Source: CBDVBE01 sp964543525
GTDB taxonomy: Bacteria > Fibrobacterota > Chitinivibrionia > Chitinivibrionales > JANQEN01
Length of the DNA: 14,331 nt
NCBI GenBank assembly: GCA_964543525.1
Contig: CAZIYW010000131.1
Coordinates: 1 to 14,331 of the forward strand
Reading direction: 5' to 3'
Part shown: in pieces, positions 6,682-13,928 of the stretch
Position numbering within the stretch: the stretch's first letter is position 1
Layout of the letters: every line of letters begins with the position of its first letter
Notes under the pieces: model-generated
Told to the model about the DNA's origin: nothing
What the model saw: only the letters and a program-made list of their open reading frames with translations
Databases searched by the model: none
Translations under genes and position numbers: made by a program

Positions 6682-8253
6682 ATGGAAAAACGAAGACGGT
6701 TTGTAACAATAATGCTCGGTTTGGCTGGTTTGGTCATGCTTAACTGCACCGATTGGGACCTTGGCGGTGAGGGTGAGGCGCCGGATCCGGTTGCACTGGA
6801 AATCACCTCAGTTACCGATACGTCGGTAACACTCAGATGGTCACGGTCTGACGACGAGGATTTCAAGAGCTATCAAGTCTACTACTCCACCAGTGATATC
6901 GTGGACACTACGGATAAAATTGCCGATACGCTTCATATCAGTAAGGATACTGTGAAAACTGTGACTGGTCTGGACGCAAACAGACACTACTATTTCAGAG
7001 TGGTTGTTACCACTTATCGCAATATGATTTCCGCAAGTAATATTGTGGATACCACCACCTTAAAAAGCATGATCGATTTGACACTGACACTAAACCCGCC
7101 GGTCGCATTATCCGAATTTTCTGTGTCTCTTAGCTGGGAGAAAGGCTGGTTAAGTGATTTCAATCAGTACTGGGTATATATGGATACAACAGCAACGGTT
7201 GACAGTACCGATAAATGTGTTGATACGGTCAATGACGGTTTGAATACAGTGGTTGACGGTTTGCTGAGAAATAAAAAATACTGGTTCAGAGTATATCTCA
7301 ATAAAAACAACGTCGCAAAGCATGGCAGCAATATTGATAGTGTTACAACTCTAAGCGGCCTGCCGGCTGCCTGTACTCTTTCTGTATTAAATCAGAGTAT
7401 CACTGATACATCGGTGACACTGTTATGGAGTAAAAACAATGATACGGATTTCAGGTGTTATATTGTGTGTTGGGATACCATCCCGAAAATTGACACCTTT
7501 ACCGTTATTGATACGACGGATTCAAATGTTATTCTTGTTCCTTCGGTAAACGATACGATTTTGACACTGACATCCTTGAACCGTGATGAAAAGTACTGGT
7601 TTGCCGTATATGTACAGGATACCAGCAATTATATAACCACAAGTAATATTGCCAGTGCAACTACCGATGATGGCCTTCCTGAACCTGTTAACGTAAGTGT
7701 TGATACAAGCACGAGCACTGCGGTATCGCTTCGATGGAATAAAAATACCGATTATGATTTTAAAAATTATGAAGTGTATTACAATACGGATTCAATTATT
7801 ACTACTGCGGATACTCTCGACACTACTATTACCGGTAAAGACGATACAACGCTGGTGGTCTCCGGCCTTATCCCGGATATGATTTACTGGTTCAGGGTAT
7901 ACGTCACCAGTAATTCCGGACAGAAATCCGGCAGCAATACGGTATTTAATTTTCCGGTTATTTTATCGTTTGATAGTACTGCTACTACTGATTCGCTTGT
8001 GGCACTTTACTGGACACCCACATTTTACCTGGATTCTTTATTCAGATCATATCAGTTGTACAGCTCAACTGTGCCCAATGTAAAAAATAAAGGTGTGCCG
8101 ATTAATAAAGATGATTGCACTGATATCGGTATAGATTTTTTTGAACATATAACAACTGTTGATACCCTGTATTACAAATTGTTCCATTATGCAGTTGGAG
8201 AAAACGGGAAACCCGAAATACGTGGCTCAAATGAAATAAGGGTCGTTCATTAG
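6682..8253 (+). CDS. Putative lipoprotein with five fibronectin type III-like domains
   Basis: The start is the ATG at 6682, eight bases after AAAAGGA; upstream in-frame TTG (6631) and ATG (6658) lack a comparable site. The 523-residue product begins with a short basic and hydrophobic leader ending VMLNC, so Cys22 may be lipidated; Asn at -1 is an imperfect lipobox. The rest is five FN3-like repeats at about 34-126, 127-228, 229-332, 333-430 and 431-523. Each shows the pattern SVTLRW...DFK.Y.VYY...GL.....YWFRVYV...SN. The domains are rich in Thr, Asp and Ser. It sits between the secretin and the inner-membrane platform genes, where no standard T2SS component would be expected. It could be a lineage-specific accessory or pilotin-like factor, or a cargo or surface protein; the sequence does not decide. 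Confidence 0.85.
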   Translation: MEKRRRFVTIMLGLAGLVMLNCTDWDLGGEGEAPDPVALEITSVTDTSVTLRWSRSDDEDFKSYQVYYSTSDIVDTTDKIADTLHISKDTVKTVTGLDANRHYYFRVVVTTYRNMISASNIVDTTTLKSMIDLTLTLNPPVALSEFSVSLSWEKGWLSDFNQYWVYMDTTATVDSTDKCVDTVNDGLNTVVDGLLRNKKYWFRVYLNKNNVAKHGSNIDSVTTLSGLPAACTLSVLNQSITDTSVTLLWSKNNDTDFRCYIVCWDTIPKIDTFTVIDTTDSNVILVPSVNDTILTLTSLNRDEKYWFAVYVQDTSNYITTSNIASATTDDGLPEPVNVSVDTSTSTAVSLRWNKNTDYDFKNYEVYYNTDSIITTADTLDTTITGKDDTTLVVSGLIPDMIYWFRVYVTSNSGQKSGSNTVFNFPVILSFDSTATTDSLVALYWTPTFYLDSLFRSYQLYSSTVPNVKNKGVPINKDDCTDIGIDFFEHITTVDTLYYKLFHYAVGENGKPEIRGSNEIRVVH

Positions 8254-8401
8254 AAAAACAGATCGATCTTTAATAAATGAACCATTAATTCAATATTATG
8301 CATTACAATTCCCCTTTTGGAGGATTCAGCAGGAAAAGCTCAGCACCCATAAAAAGAAAAACAAAATCAAACAATATGTAGTTTTAACTCTATAGTAATA
8401 C

Positions 8402-9793
8402 ATGGAAGTGCAGAGTGCAGTAAACGGTGAAAACATGCAATCTATTGTAAATAAATTAAAAACATACCTCAACCCGGAAATAAAACTCAGAATCGGCGCT
8501 ATACCGGTTCAAAACCGTTACCGTTATGTTGTTACGGCCATTGACAATAAAGAAAACATACATATTGTGTCCTATGGGGATGATATAACGAAATTATGGT
8601 ACCTGCCGCCTGTAGCGGTTCATACGGCCTTAACCGATATAAAAGTATCTTTTGTAAAAGATGAACTCAGGAAAGAAGAAGTTGGCACCTGGCTCGACAG
8701 GAATGAAGAGCGTATCATTCCTCCGGGTTTTACCTCGGATCAGATTATTAATGAGTGGGATGTGCAGGAGAATACGATATACTCTGCTACAGTTACAAAA
8801 GATTCGTTTGAGGGATTTAAGAAGAATATACCTGTCGGGAAACTATTGTTTAGCTCGATAAGTGTACCGTTATGGGATTTTGCATTATTATATTCTCGTT
8901 ATATTTCAGGACCGTTTGTTATCTGGAAAATTACTGATAACGGTTCTGTACTGGGGTATGTAAAAGAGGGAGCATTACATAGTTTATGCAATATCTGGCC
9001 CGATTATGATGATATACACAATGATGCTGCCCGAATCGGTACTGAGATTTCGGCGTTAATAAAAACATTGACAAAAGGTGATTCTGTGACCACGGTCGTA
9101 CCCTGTTCCGACCGGAAGGGTGGAGCACTGCCTTCCGAGGTGCTCATTCCCGGATATACCCTGGCAAGTCCTCCTGAAATTGGCGGTCTGCCCGCGCATT
9201 TCCATGAAACTTATGCTTGCTCGCTACATAAAGAAACAAACCTCGATTTTGCCCGGTTTGCTGATAAACAAAAGATGTATGCCCTGGAAAAGAAACGGCA
9301 TTATTTCCTTAAAGGCCTCAAATGCACAGCCGTTTCATTGGCGGGAGTGGCTCTGGTATTGCTCCTTGGTATGCTGTCCATAACCTGTTTGCAGAAATAT
9401 ACAGAAAGAAAAATAGAACCGTTACAGTTGTTTATCGCGCAGATTGAAAAGGGTGAGCACAGGCTGGATTCTCTTAAATCAGTCTATTTACAGAAAGCAA
9501 GTTTTCTCGGACGGGAAAGTATTGTTACTTTTTTAATGAATGAGCTACAGCAGGTCTTCCCCGACGGTACCTGGGCGCAGCATATTGAAATTACCGAGGC
9601 GGAAACAAATATGTGGCATATCAATACCATAGCACTGGCCTATTCAACGGCGCTGATTCCCAGGTTGCTCAGCAACATGGAAGCGGTAATGGGAATAAGC
9701 AATGTCCGAATGATTTACAGTGAGCAGACCAGTTTCGGTGGGAAACGGGCGATTAAATTGAAGATCGAGTGTAACTGGGATGTTAAAAAATAG
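8402..9793 (+). CDS. gspL: GspL/PilM-PilN-like inner-membrane platform protein
   Basis: This 463-residue protein has the layout of GspL. A cytoplasmic domain of about 300 residues is presumably the actin-like fold that binds the ATPase. It is followed by one membrane span (about 308-330, CTAVSLAGVALVLLLGMLSI region), a short coiled coil and a periplasmic ferredoxin-like PilN-type domain to the end. The assignment rests on topology, on motif-like positions in the periplasmic part (FLMNELQQVFPDGTWAQHIEI) and on the neighbours, since the cytoplasmic part is highly diverged. The ATG at 8402 has no ribosome site. An internal ATG at 8435, six bases after GGTGA, is an equally good start and would remove 11 residues. 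The gene is followed by the PilO/GspM-like gene after 112 bases. Confidence 0.75.
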   Translation: MEVQSAVNGENMQSIVNKLKTYLNPEIKLRIGAIPVQNRYRYVVTAIDNKENIHIVSYGDDITKLWYLPPVAVHTALTDIKVSFVKDELRKEEVGTWLDRNEERIIPPGFTSDQIINEWDVQENTIYSATVTKDSFEGFKKNIPVGKLLFSSISVPLWDFALLYSRYISGPFVIWKITDNGSVLGYVKEGALHSLCNIWPDYDDIHNDAARIGTEISALIKTLTKGDSVTTVVPCSDRKGGALPSEVLIPGYTLASPPEIGGLPAHFHETYACSLHKETNLDFARFADKQKMYALEKKRHYFLKGLKCTAVSLAGVALVLLLGMLSITCLQKYTERKIEPLQLFIAQIEKGEHRLDSLKSVYLQKASFLGRESIVTFLMNELQQVFPDGTWAQHIEITEAETNMWHINTIALAYSTALIPRLLSNMEAVMGISNVRMIYSEQTSFGGKRAIKLKIECNWDVKK

Positions 9794-9905
9794 ATTTGTT
9801 TAAAAATTTAAGGTTTTCGGTGTAAAATAAACAAAAGAAACAGAACCTTGGACTCTGAACAATGAAGCAGTATATGTAATATCTGTAAATGGAATAGAAA
9901 TTGAA

Positions 9906-10454
9906 ATGATTATTTCAAGACACAAGATAGCTTACAAAACAGGTCTCCTTCGCTGGGAAATAGTGACGGGTCTCTGCATTCTGGCAATTGTTGCTCTTAC
10001 CTGGTATGCAATCATACCAGCTTTTTCGTATCAGGCAAGTCGTTTTAGTAGTGTTGCTAAAAAACTGCAATTTTTAAAAACATCGGATCAGCTTCCTGCA
10101 AAAAGCGCGGAAATTACCAGAAAAGCAGATATGCTTGACAGCCTGTTACAGGCCTCTGAACAGAGAGAACGTTTCAGTGAACCTGCTGTCCTGGAAAAAC
10201 TGTATGAATTGTCGGATTCCACCGGGTGTACAGTGGAAAAGGTTCAAATCAGTGAGCCAATTACTATCGGAACAGGACTGGAAATACCGGTATTATTGAA
10301 TGGTTTCGGCAATTATGAAGCTGTTGGCAGATTTATTGACGGTATAGAAAACAGTAAATATGCTTCACGTGTGCGACAATTAACAATGGAAAGTATCGGT
10401 GTTAATAATGTAAGTATTTTCCTGGATTTTGTTATCTTGGAAAGTCGTAATTGA
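9906..10454 (+). CDS. PilO/GspM-like inner-membrane platform protein
   Basis: The 182-residue product has a short cytoplasmic N-terminus, one membrane span (about 18-40, TGLCILAIVALTWYAIIPAF), a helical stretch (about 45-95) and a periplasmic alpha-beta domain (about 95-180). This is the standard PilO/GspM design, in which the protein pairs with the PilN/GspL periplasmic domain. The position directly after the GspL/PilN-like gene and before a PilP/GspC-like gene supports it. Sequence conservation is low, as is usual for the family. The ATG at 9906 has no clear Shine-Dalgarno. Confidence 0.75.
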   Translation: MIISRHKIAYKTGLLRWEIVTGLCILAIVALTWYAIIPAFSYQASRFSSVAKKLQFLKTSDQLPAKSAEITRKADMLDSLLQASEQRERFSEPAVLEKLYELSDSTGCTVEKVQISEPITIGTGLEIPVLLNGFGNYEAVGRFIDGIENSKYASRVRQLTMESIGVNNVSIFLDFVILESRN

Positions 10455-10667
10455 TGGCGGATAGCAGATATTGACTAAATGTGAATTGGCTATAATGGAT
10501 ATTGGGTGATAGCCAGTGGATAAAAATAAAGGCGATGTTGGATTGTTGGTCTTAAATAAAGAAAAGTGATTAAAGCTGATATTCACCATCCAACATTCAC
10601 CGTCTGGCATACACTATCCGCCACTCAACATCGAACCTGGTGCTATATTTACCTTGAGGAGTTACCG
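10455..10667. repeat. Fold-back spacer of GGATATTGG / CCAACATCC words
   Basis: The spacer after the pilO-like gene carries nested inverted words. GGCGGATAG (10456-10464) pairs with CTATCCGCC (10614-10622). ATGTTGGAT (10535-10543) pairs with ATCCAACAT (10588-10596). Further GGATATTGG-type words fill the left half and CCATCC/CAACATTC words the right half. A GTG at 10566 opens a frame through the right arm into the next gene, but that extension looks like translated repeat, not protein. Confidence 0.65.
10656..10661 (+). promoter_or_regulatory. Strong ribosome binding site fixing a TTG start
   Basis: GAGGAG lies six bases before the TTG at 10668. It is the best Shine-Dalgarno in the locus and sets the start of the PilP/GspC-like gene, overruling the upstream in-frame GTG at 10566. 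Confidence 0.75.
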
Positions 10668-11150
10668 TTGAAAAAACTATTGACTATCATACTTGTCTGT
10701 ATCGCGGTTCCGGTTTATATCTGGGATGTCTGGCTTCTTGCGGGCAGTATGTACGGCAATCCGCTGAAAAGAAAACCCGCCGATATACGGAGCGAATCCG
10801 TTGCCGCGGAAATAACCTTTGCCAATCTCAGAATTGTTCATTTTGAAAAGAAGGGTAAAAGTCCCTTTATTGCCTATAAGGTCAAGCCGAAACCGGTGAG
10901 AAAAATAATGCCGGTTAAAATGAAAAAAGTAGTAAGAAAAACGAAAAAGGAGGCAAAACCGCCACGAATCACGATCACCGGTATCATGTGGAATCCTGCC
11001 AATCCAATTGCCATGATAAAATTACCCAACGGCACAAGCACCGTTGCAAAAGCAGGCCAGACTATCGCAGGGAGTATCGAAGTTAAAAAGATTGAGAAGA
11101 ACAGGATGCAGATTGTGTATAAGGGGAACAGTTTCTGGATACGGAAATAG
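10668..11150 (+). CDS. PilP/GspC-like periplasmic linker protein
   Basis: The TTG at 10668 starts a 160-residue protein. One N-terminal membrane span (about 4-27) is followed by a variable periplasmic stretch and a very basic linker (about 73-99, KPKPVRKI...KKVVRKTKKEAKPP). The end (about 100-158) resembles the small beta homology domain of GspC and PilP: ITITGIMWNPANPIAMI, then GQTIAGSIEVKKIEKNRMQIVYKG. In the known systems this domain contacts the N0 domain of the secretin and couples inner and outer membrane parts. There is no lipobox, so it is more GspC-like in topology than lipidated PilP. It follows the PilO/GspM-like gene. Confidence 0.78.
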   Translation: MKKLLTIILVCIAVPVYIWDVWLLAGSMYGNPLKRKPADIRSESVAAEITFANLRIVHFEKKGKSPFIAYKVKPKPVRKIMPVKMKKVVRKTKKEAKPPRITITGIMWNPANPIAMIKLPNGTSTVAKAGQTIAGSIEVKKIEKNRMQIVYKGNSFWIRK

Positions 11151-11400
11151 TATTTATAACGGTTAGTGGATATTGGGTTTCAGTAAAAGAAGAATAATGG
11201 ATATTGGATTAAATAAAGCGATGTCGGTAAAAAAGAAAAAGAGATAAAAGACGGGTGGATATTCTCAGGGAAAAATCGAATACTTCTTGAGATTCTTTGA
11301 AAAACAACATCATGCAACTATTTAAATTTTATGGTAGTAAAAGTGAAACCTCCTTCCATATCACATATTAAACATCAAACATTCAATATCACCCAATATC
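11151..11400. repeat. Second fold-back of GGATATTGG / CCAATATCC words, right arm inside a gene
   Basis: GATATTGGGT (11169-11178) has its exact reverse complement ACCCAATATC at 11391-11400. GATATTGGAT (11200-11209) pairs 9 of 10 with ATTCAATATC (11381-11390). The arms are nested in the correct order for one large hairpin. The right arm, from about 11350, lies within the first codons of the PilX/GspK-like gene. The 180-bp intergenic part holds no other gene. Confidence 0.65.
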
Positions 11401-12722
11401 TGACATACAACAGCGGCTACACCCTCTACCTTGTCATGGTAATACTATTCATAGCAGGTATTCTTTTTACAGTATCACTCAGAGCAAGCAGCGTTGCTCA
11501 TATCCAGAGTGTCCGTCATATACATTCGCTTCAGGCAAAGTTTCTGGCACAATCGGGTATTGCACGTGCCGAATATTTCCTCAATGGCGGTGACGGGCAC
11601 GATCTGAACTGGGAGACGGATAGGCTCGAGGAAACTATCGATAATTTCGGCACTATAGTCATATCCTGTGTACCCTTTGGCCTGTTGTCAAAAATCAACA
11701 GTACCGGAAACCGATTGAATGAGTCGTATACCCTCGAGGAAATCATGGGAAGGGACATTCCGCGTACTATCGAATCGGCTATTACATTAACCGGTCATGT
11801 CGGCGGACTGGTTCTTGCAAAGGGTACAACTATACAAGGTACGGTAGTCCTCCATCACGGTACCGTTAAAAGAGGAAATAACAAGAGCCCGATTCCCGGC
11901 TCGGAAAAATGGGTGAAACAGATGGAATCACCTCCTTTGCCGTTTGATATACGGAAAATTACTGATTTTATGAATGAATCGGCGAATACAATTGCATTAT
12001 CGATATCCTCAAAAACTGCGTTGAATGGCCACTGTACTATTACCGGCTCGAATGATTCTTTACTAACAAGTAACCCTTTGATAATCAACGGTGATTGTTC
12101 GATAGGAGCGGTTGAACTCGATAATGTATCGGTTATCGTCACCGGTGAGCTAAAAATTAACAAAGGGGCATTATGCAGGAAAAGCTCTTTCCTGGCGGGA
12201 AAAATAACTATTGTTAACGGTATCAGTAAAAAATCGCTTTTTTTCTCAAATGATGTACTCACCATTAAAGGTGGGGTTCACAAAGCTCAGTTTTTTTCAA
12301 ATGATTCTATTGTGATTGAAAAGGAGGCGCAGTTTCCTGGAAGTTCTTTATGGATTTCACATCGGATACAGGACAATGATACTACTATTACCGGCGGTAT
12401 TGTCTTCTCGGAGAAGGGTAACTATAGTGGCCATGCTGTCTGTTTTACTGATTCCATAGAAGGTAAATCAGAAATTCTCGTCGGACCGTCCGTTGCTTTA
12501 GGTGAGGGAAGCGTTTTTAACGGTACAATAATTACTGACGGTGATATTAACCTCAAAAGGGTAACCGTTAACGGGCATATATACTGCCGTTCTGTTGTCG
12601 CCGTAGATAATAAAATGTCGTACAAAAACTGGTTGCTGGGGTGTTCGCATGCCGAACTTGAAAAGGAGATTCCCTTTCCCCTAATAGGCGATTTACCTGC
12701 AAAGGTAAGTCTTATAGAGTAA
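11331..12722 (+). CDS. PilX/GspK-like minor pseudopilin with beta-solenoid-like body
   Basis: The 463-residue product has a prepilin-type N-terminus. A leader of about 29 residues ends in Gly29, followed by YTLYLVMVILFIAGILFTVSL (30-50); Tyr replaces the usual Glu at +5, as in GspK-type minor pseudopilins. Residues 69-84 (AKFLAQSGIARAEYFL) match the conserved N-terminal segment of the PilX/GspK family. From about 155 on the protein does not look like GspK. It is a run of short, glycine-punctuated beta segments (LNGHCTITG, IINGDCSIG, LKINKGALC, IIVDG/ITDGDINL-like) as in bactofilin or beta-solenoid folds. The ATG at 11331 has no Shine-Dalgarno; a GTG at 11343 is possible. Most of the leader lies in a repeat arm. 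It would sit at or near the pseudopilus tip. Eighteen bases separate it from the next gene. Confidence 0.75.
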   Translation: MVVKVKPPSISHIKHQTFNITQYLTYNSGYTLYLVMVILFIAGILFTVSLRASSVAHIQSVRHIHSLQAKFLAQSGIARAEYFLNGGDGHDLNWETDRLEETIDNFGTIVISCVPFGLLSKINSTGNRLNESYTLEEIMGRDIPRTIESAITLTGHVGGLVLAKGTTIQGTVVLHHGTVKRGNNKSPIPGSEKWVKQMESPPLPFDIRKITDFMNESANTIALSISSKTALNGHCTITGSNDSLLTSNPLIINGDCSIGAVELDNVSVIVTGELKINKGALCRKSSFLAGKITIVNGISKKSLFFSNDVLTIKGGVHKAQFFSNDSIVIEKEAQFPGSSLWISHRIQDNDTTITGGIVFSEKGNYSGHAVCFTDSIEGKSEILVGPSVALGEGSVFNGTIITDGDINLKRVTVNGHIYCRSVVAVDNKMSYKNWLLGCSHAELEKEIPFPLIGDLPAKVSLIE

Positions 12723-12740
12723 TTGTATCGGGGTTAACGT

Positions 12741-13082
12741 ATGATGCATAACAGAGGATACAGCCTGTTGGAAGTACTTGTGGCAATGATCATCTTTCTT
12801 GCCTTCATTCTGCCGTTGATAGTGCAGATGAGCGCTTCAGTAAAGATAAACCGAGGAAAGGATAAAATGGTCGCTGCCTGTATACTCGAACAGGAAGCAG
12901 CCCGGTTAAAAATGTTTCCCGACGATGTTTTCTATACAAAACGAAGAACAATAAACGGTATCGAGTGGATAATAAAAGCTGCTTTTCAGGGTAATGAACT
13001 GAAGAAATGCACTCTAAGCGCCTCTGCAAAGGGGAAAAAAGTCGACCAGGTAATTTTTTATCTGTATGAGAAAAAAAACTAA
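12741..13082 (+). CDS. GspI/PilV-like minor pseudopilin
   Basis: The 113-residue protein starts MMHNRG, a classical six-residue prepilin leader, then YSLLEVLVAMIIFLAFILPL with Glu at +5. Cleavage by a prepilin peptidase after Gly6 is expected. The mature part is short, as in GspI, with an A-E-A-rich helix (MVAACILEQEAARLKMF) and a small beta domain. GGGG lies about eight bases before the ATG; a second ATG follows immediately. Its position between the PilX/GspK-like and GspJ-like genes matches the usual clustering of minor pseudopilin genes. Confidence 0.85.
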   Translation: MMHNRGYSLLEVLVAMIIFLAFILPLIVQMSASVKINRGKDKMVAACILEQEAARLKMFPDDVFYTKRRTINGIEWIIKAAFQGNELKKCTLSASAKGKKVDQVIFYLYEKKN

Positions 13083-13096
13083 AGGTATATTCTCAC

Positions 13097-13672
13097 ATGT
13101 CACACAATAAACATAGTTTATGTACTCAGCACCACAAACCACTATCCACCAACAACTATCCATTATCCGCAATCAACCATACACTACCCACCAAGCACCA
13201 TCCGATAACCATCATCCACAATCCACCATCCACTATCGATAATCCAACCGGTACCACCGTAATAGAGCTTATTATTGCAGTAAGTGTCGCTCTGATAATA
13301 TCGACGATGGTATTGGCGGCATACCTGATAATCTTCAAGGAATTCAACCTGTTTACCCGTAAAGCCGACGCGGTTATGGAGACGATTGTTTTAAAAAAGA
13401 AAATTGATGCGCTTTTTACAGATGTTATGACAGTTACTGAAAAATATAAAACAACAATGGAATATACCGATAGTGAAAATAATGATCATGTTCTTACTTT
13501 TCGAAACGGCTCTATTTATCTGGGTAACACTGTAAAAACAAGCGGTCTCAAAAGCTTTAATTATTCCATATCCGAGAAACGAGGGGCCGGCGGCAGATAT
13601 CTTCTGCTCTGGGATGCTGTTTTAGTCAATAAACACTGGATTGGAGGAGCAAAAGAGGTGAATGTTAAATAA
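13097..13672 (+). CDS. GspJ/PilW-like minor pseudopilin with a 52-residue leader
   Basis: The 191-residue frame contains a clean prepilin site: Gly52, then TTVIELIIAVSVALIIST with Glu at +5, and a membrane helix to about residue 75. The mature part (about 139 residues) fits a small GspJ/PilW-type minor pseudopilin (FTRKADAVMETIVLKKKIDALF, LTFRNGSIYLG). The striking point is the leader. Residues 10-52 are encoded by tandem CCACTATCC/CCATTATCC/CCATCATCC-like words, and there is no ATG, GTG or TTG between codon 1 and the cleavage site. A weak AGG lies about 11 bases before the ATG. The gene is 14 bases after the GspI-like gene, so probably co-transcribed. Family assignment between J, H and W is uncertain. 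Confidence 0.78.
   Translation: MSHNKHSLCTQHHKPLSTNNYPLSAINHTLPTKHHPITIIHNPPSTIDNPTGTTVIELIIAVSVALIISTMVLAAYLIIFKEFNLFTRKADAVMETIVLKKKIDALFTDVMTVTEKYKTTMEYTDSENNDHVLTFRNGSIYLGNTVKTSGLKSFNYSISEKRGAGGRYLLLWDAVLVNKHWIGGAKEVNVK
13130..13248 (+). repeat. CCAATATCC-family repeat run inside a coding region
   Basis: About nine degenerate words ending in ATCC (CCACTATCC, AACTATCC, ATTATCC, CACCATCC, CATCATCC, ACAATCC, ACCATCC, ATAATCC and similar) lie close together. They match the right arms of the spacers before the PilP-like and PilX-like genes. They are in frame with the GspJ-like gene and encode its leader. Confidence 0.7.
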
Positions 13673-13719
13673 ACATAAAAATAATTGTATCCATTCCGAA
13701 CCAATCTTTCTTCTTCTTT

Positions 13720-13749
13720 TAACCTGAATGATATTTTATCCACAGGTTA
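13720..13749. terminator. Possible weak terminator hairpin after the pseudopilin genes
   Basis: TAACCTG (13720-13726) and CAGGTTA (13743-13749) are perfect reverse complements around a 16-base loop, with TTTAG next. The T-tract is poor, so termination of the operon here is only plausible. Confidence 0.25.
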
Positions 13750-13778
13750 TTTAGTCCCGGATTATTAAGGAGGTAGTA

Positions 13779-13802
13779 AATAAGCGTCCGGTAAAAAAGT
13801 TT
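13779..13802 (+). mobile_element. IS66-like terminal inverted repeat
   Basis: AATAAGCGTCCGGTAAAAAA resembles the GTAAGCG-type ends of IS66-family insertion sequences. It lies 40-60 bases beyond the remnant of tnpB, oriented as the end distal to tnpA. The matching end upstream of tnpA was not found in the window. Confidence 0.5.
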
Positions 13803-13840
13803 TTCTATCGTTTTCCGTTTGAAGTATCTTCAGCAACAGT

Positions 13841-13928
13841 TTAACAACGAGGAATAATTGACACGTCAGTCACAATACCAGTTAATCCCATCGAAGCTTT
13901 TACGCATATCAACAGGACACATATAAAG
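13841..13928 (-). pseudogene. IS66 tnpB remnant (start of gene only)
   Basis: On the minus strand the segment LYMCPVDMRKSFDG (starting at 13928) matches the conserved N-terminal motif of the IS66 accessory protein TnpB (PVDMRKSFDGL). The continuation of that motif, GLTGIVTDV, is found in a different frame starting at 13888, so a frameshift lies at about 13888. Only about the first 30 codons remain; the frame then ends and the IS66-like terminus follows. The rest of tnpB and all of tnpC are missing. Confidence 0.65.

Noticed and set aside
8260..8269. AGATCGATCT palindrome after the FN3 gene
   Set aside because: A single 10-bp palindrome without a second site or nearby regulator is not enough to call an operator.
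10566..10667. GTG-initiated 34-codon extension of the PilP/GspC-like gene
   Set aside because: It translates repeat words; the TTG at 10668 has GAGGAG at the right distance and a membrane span immediately after.
13130..13248. CRISPR-like array
   Set aside because: The words are short, degenerate and contiguous, without constant-length repeats or unique spacers, and no cas genes are present.
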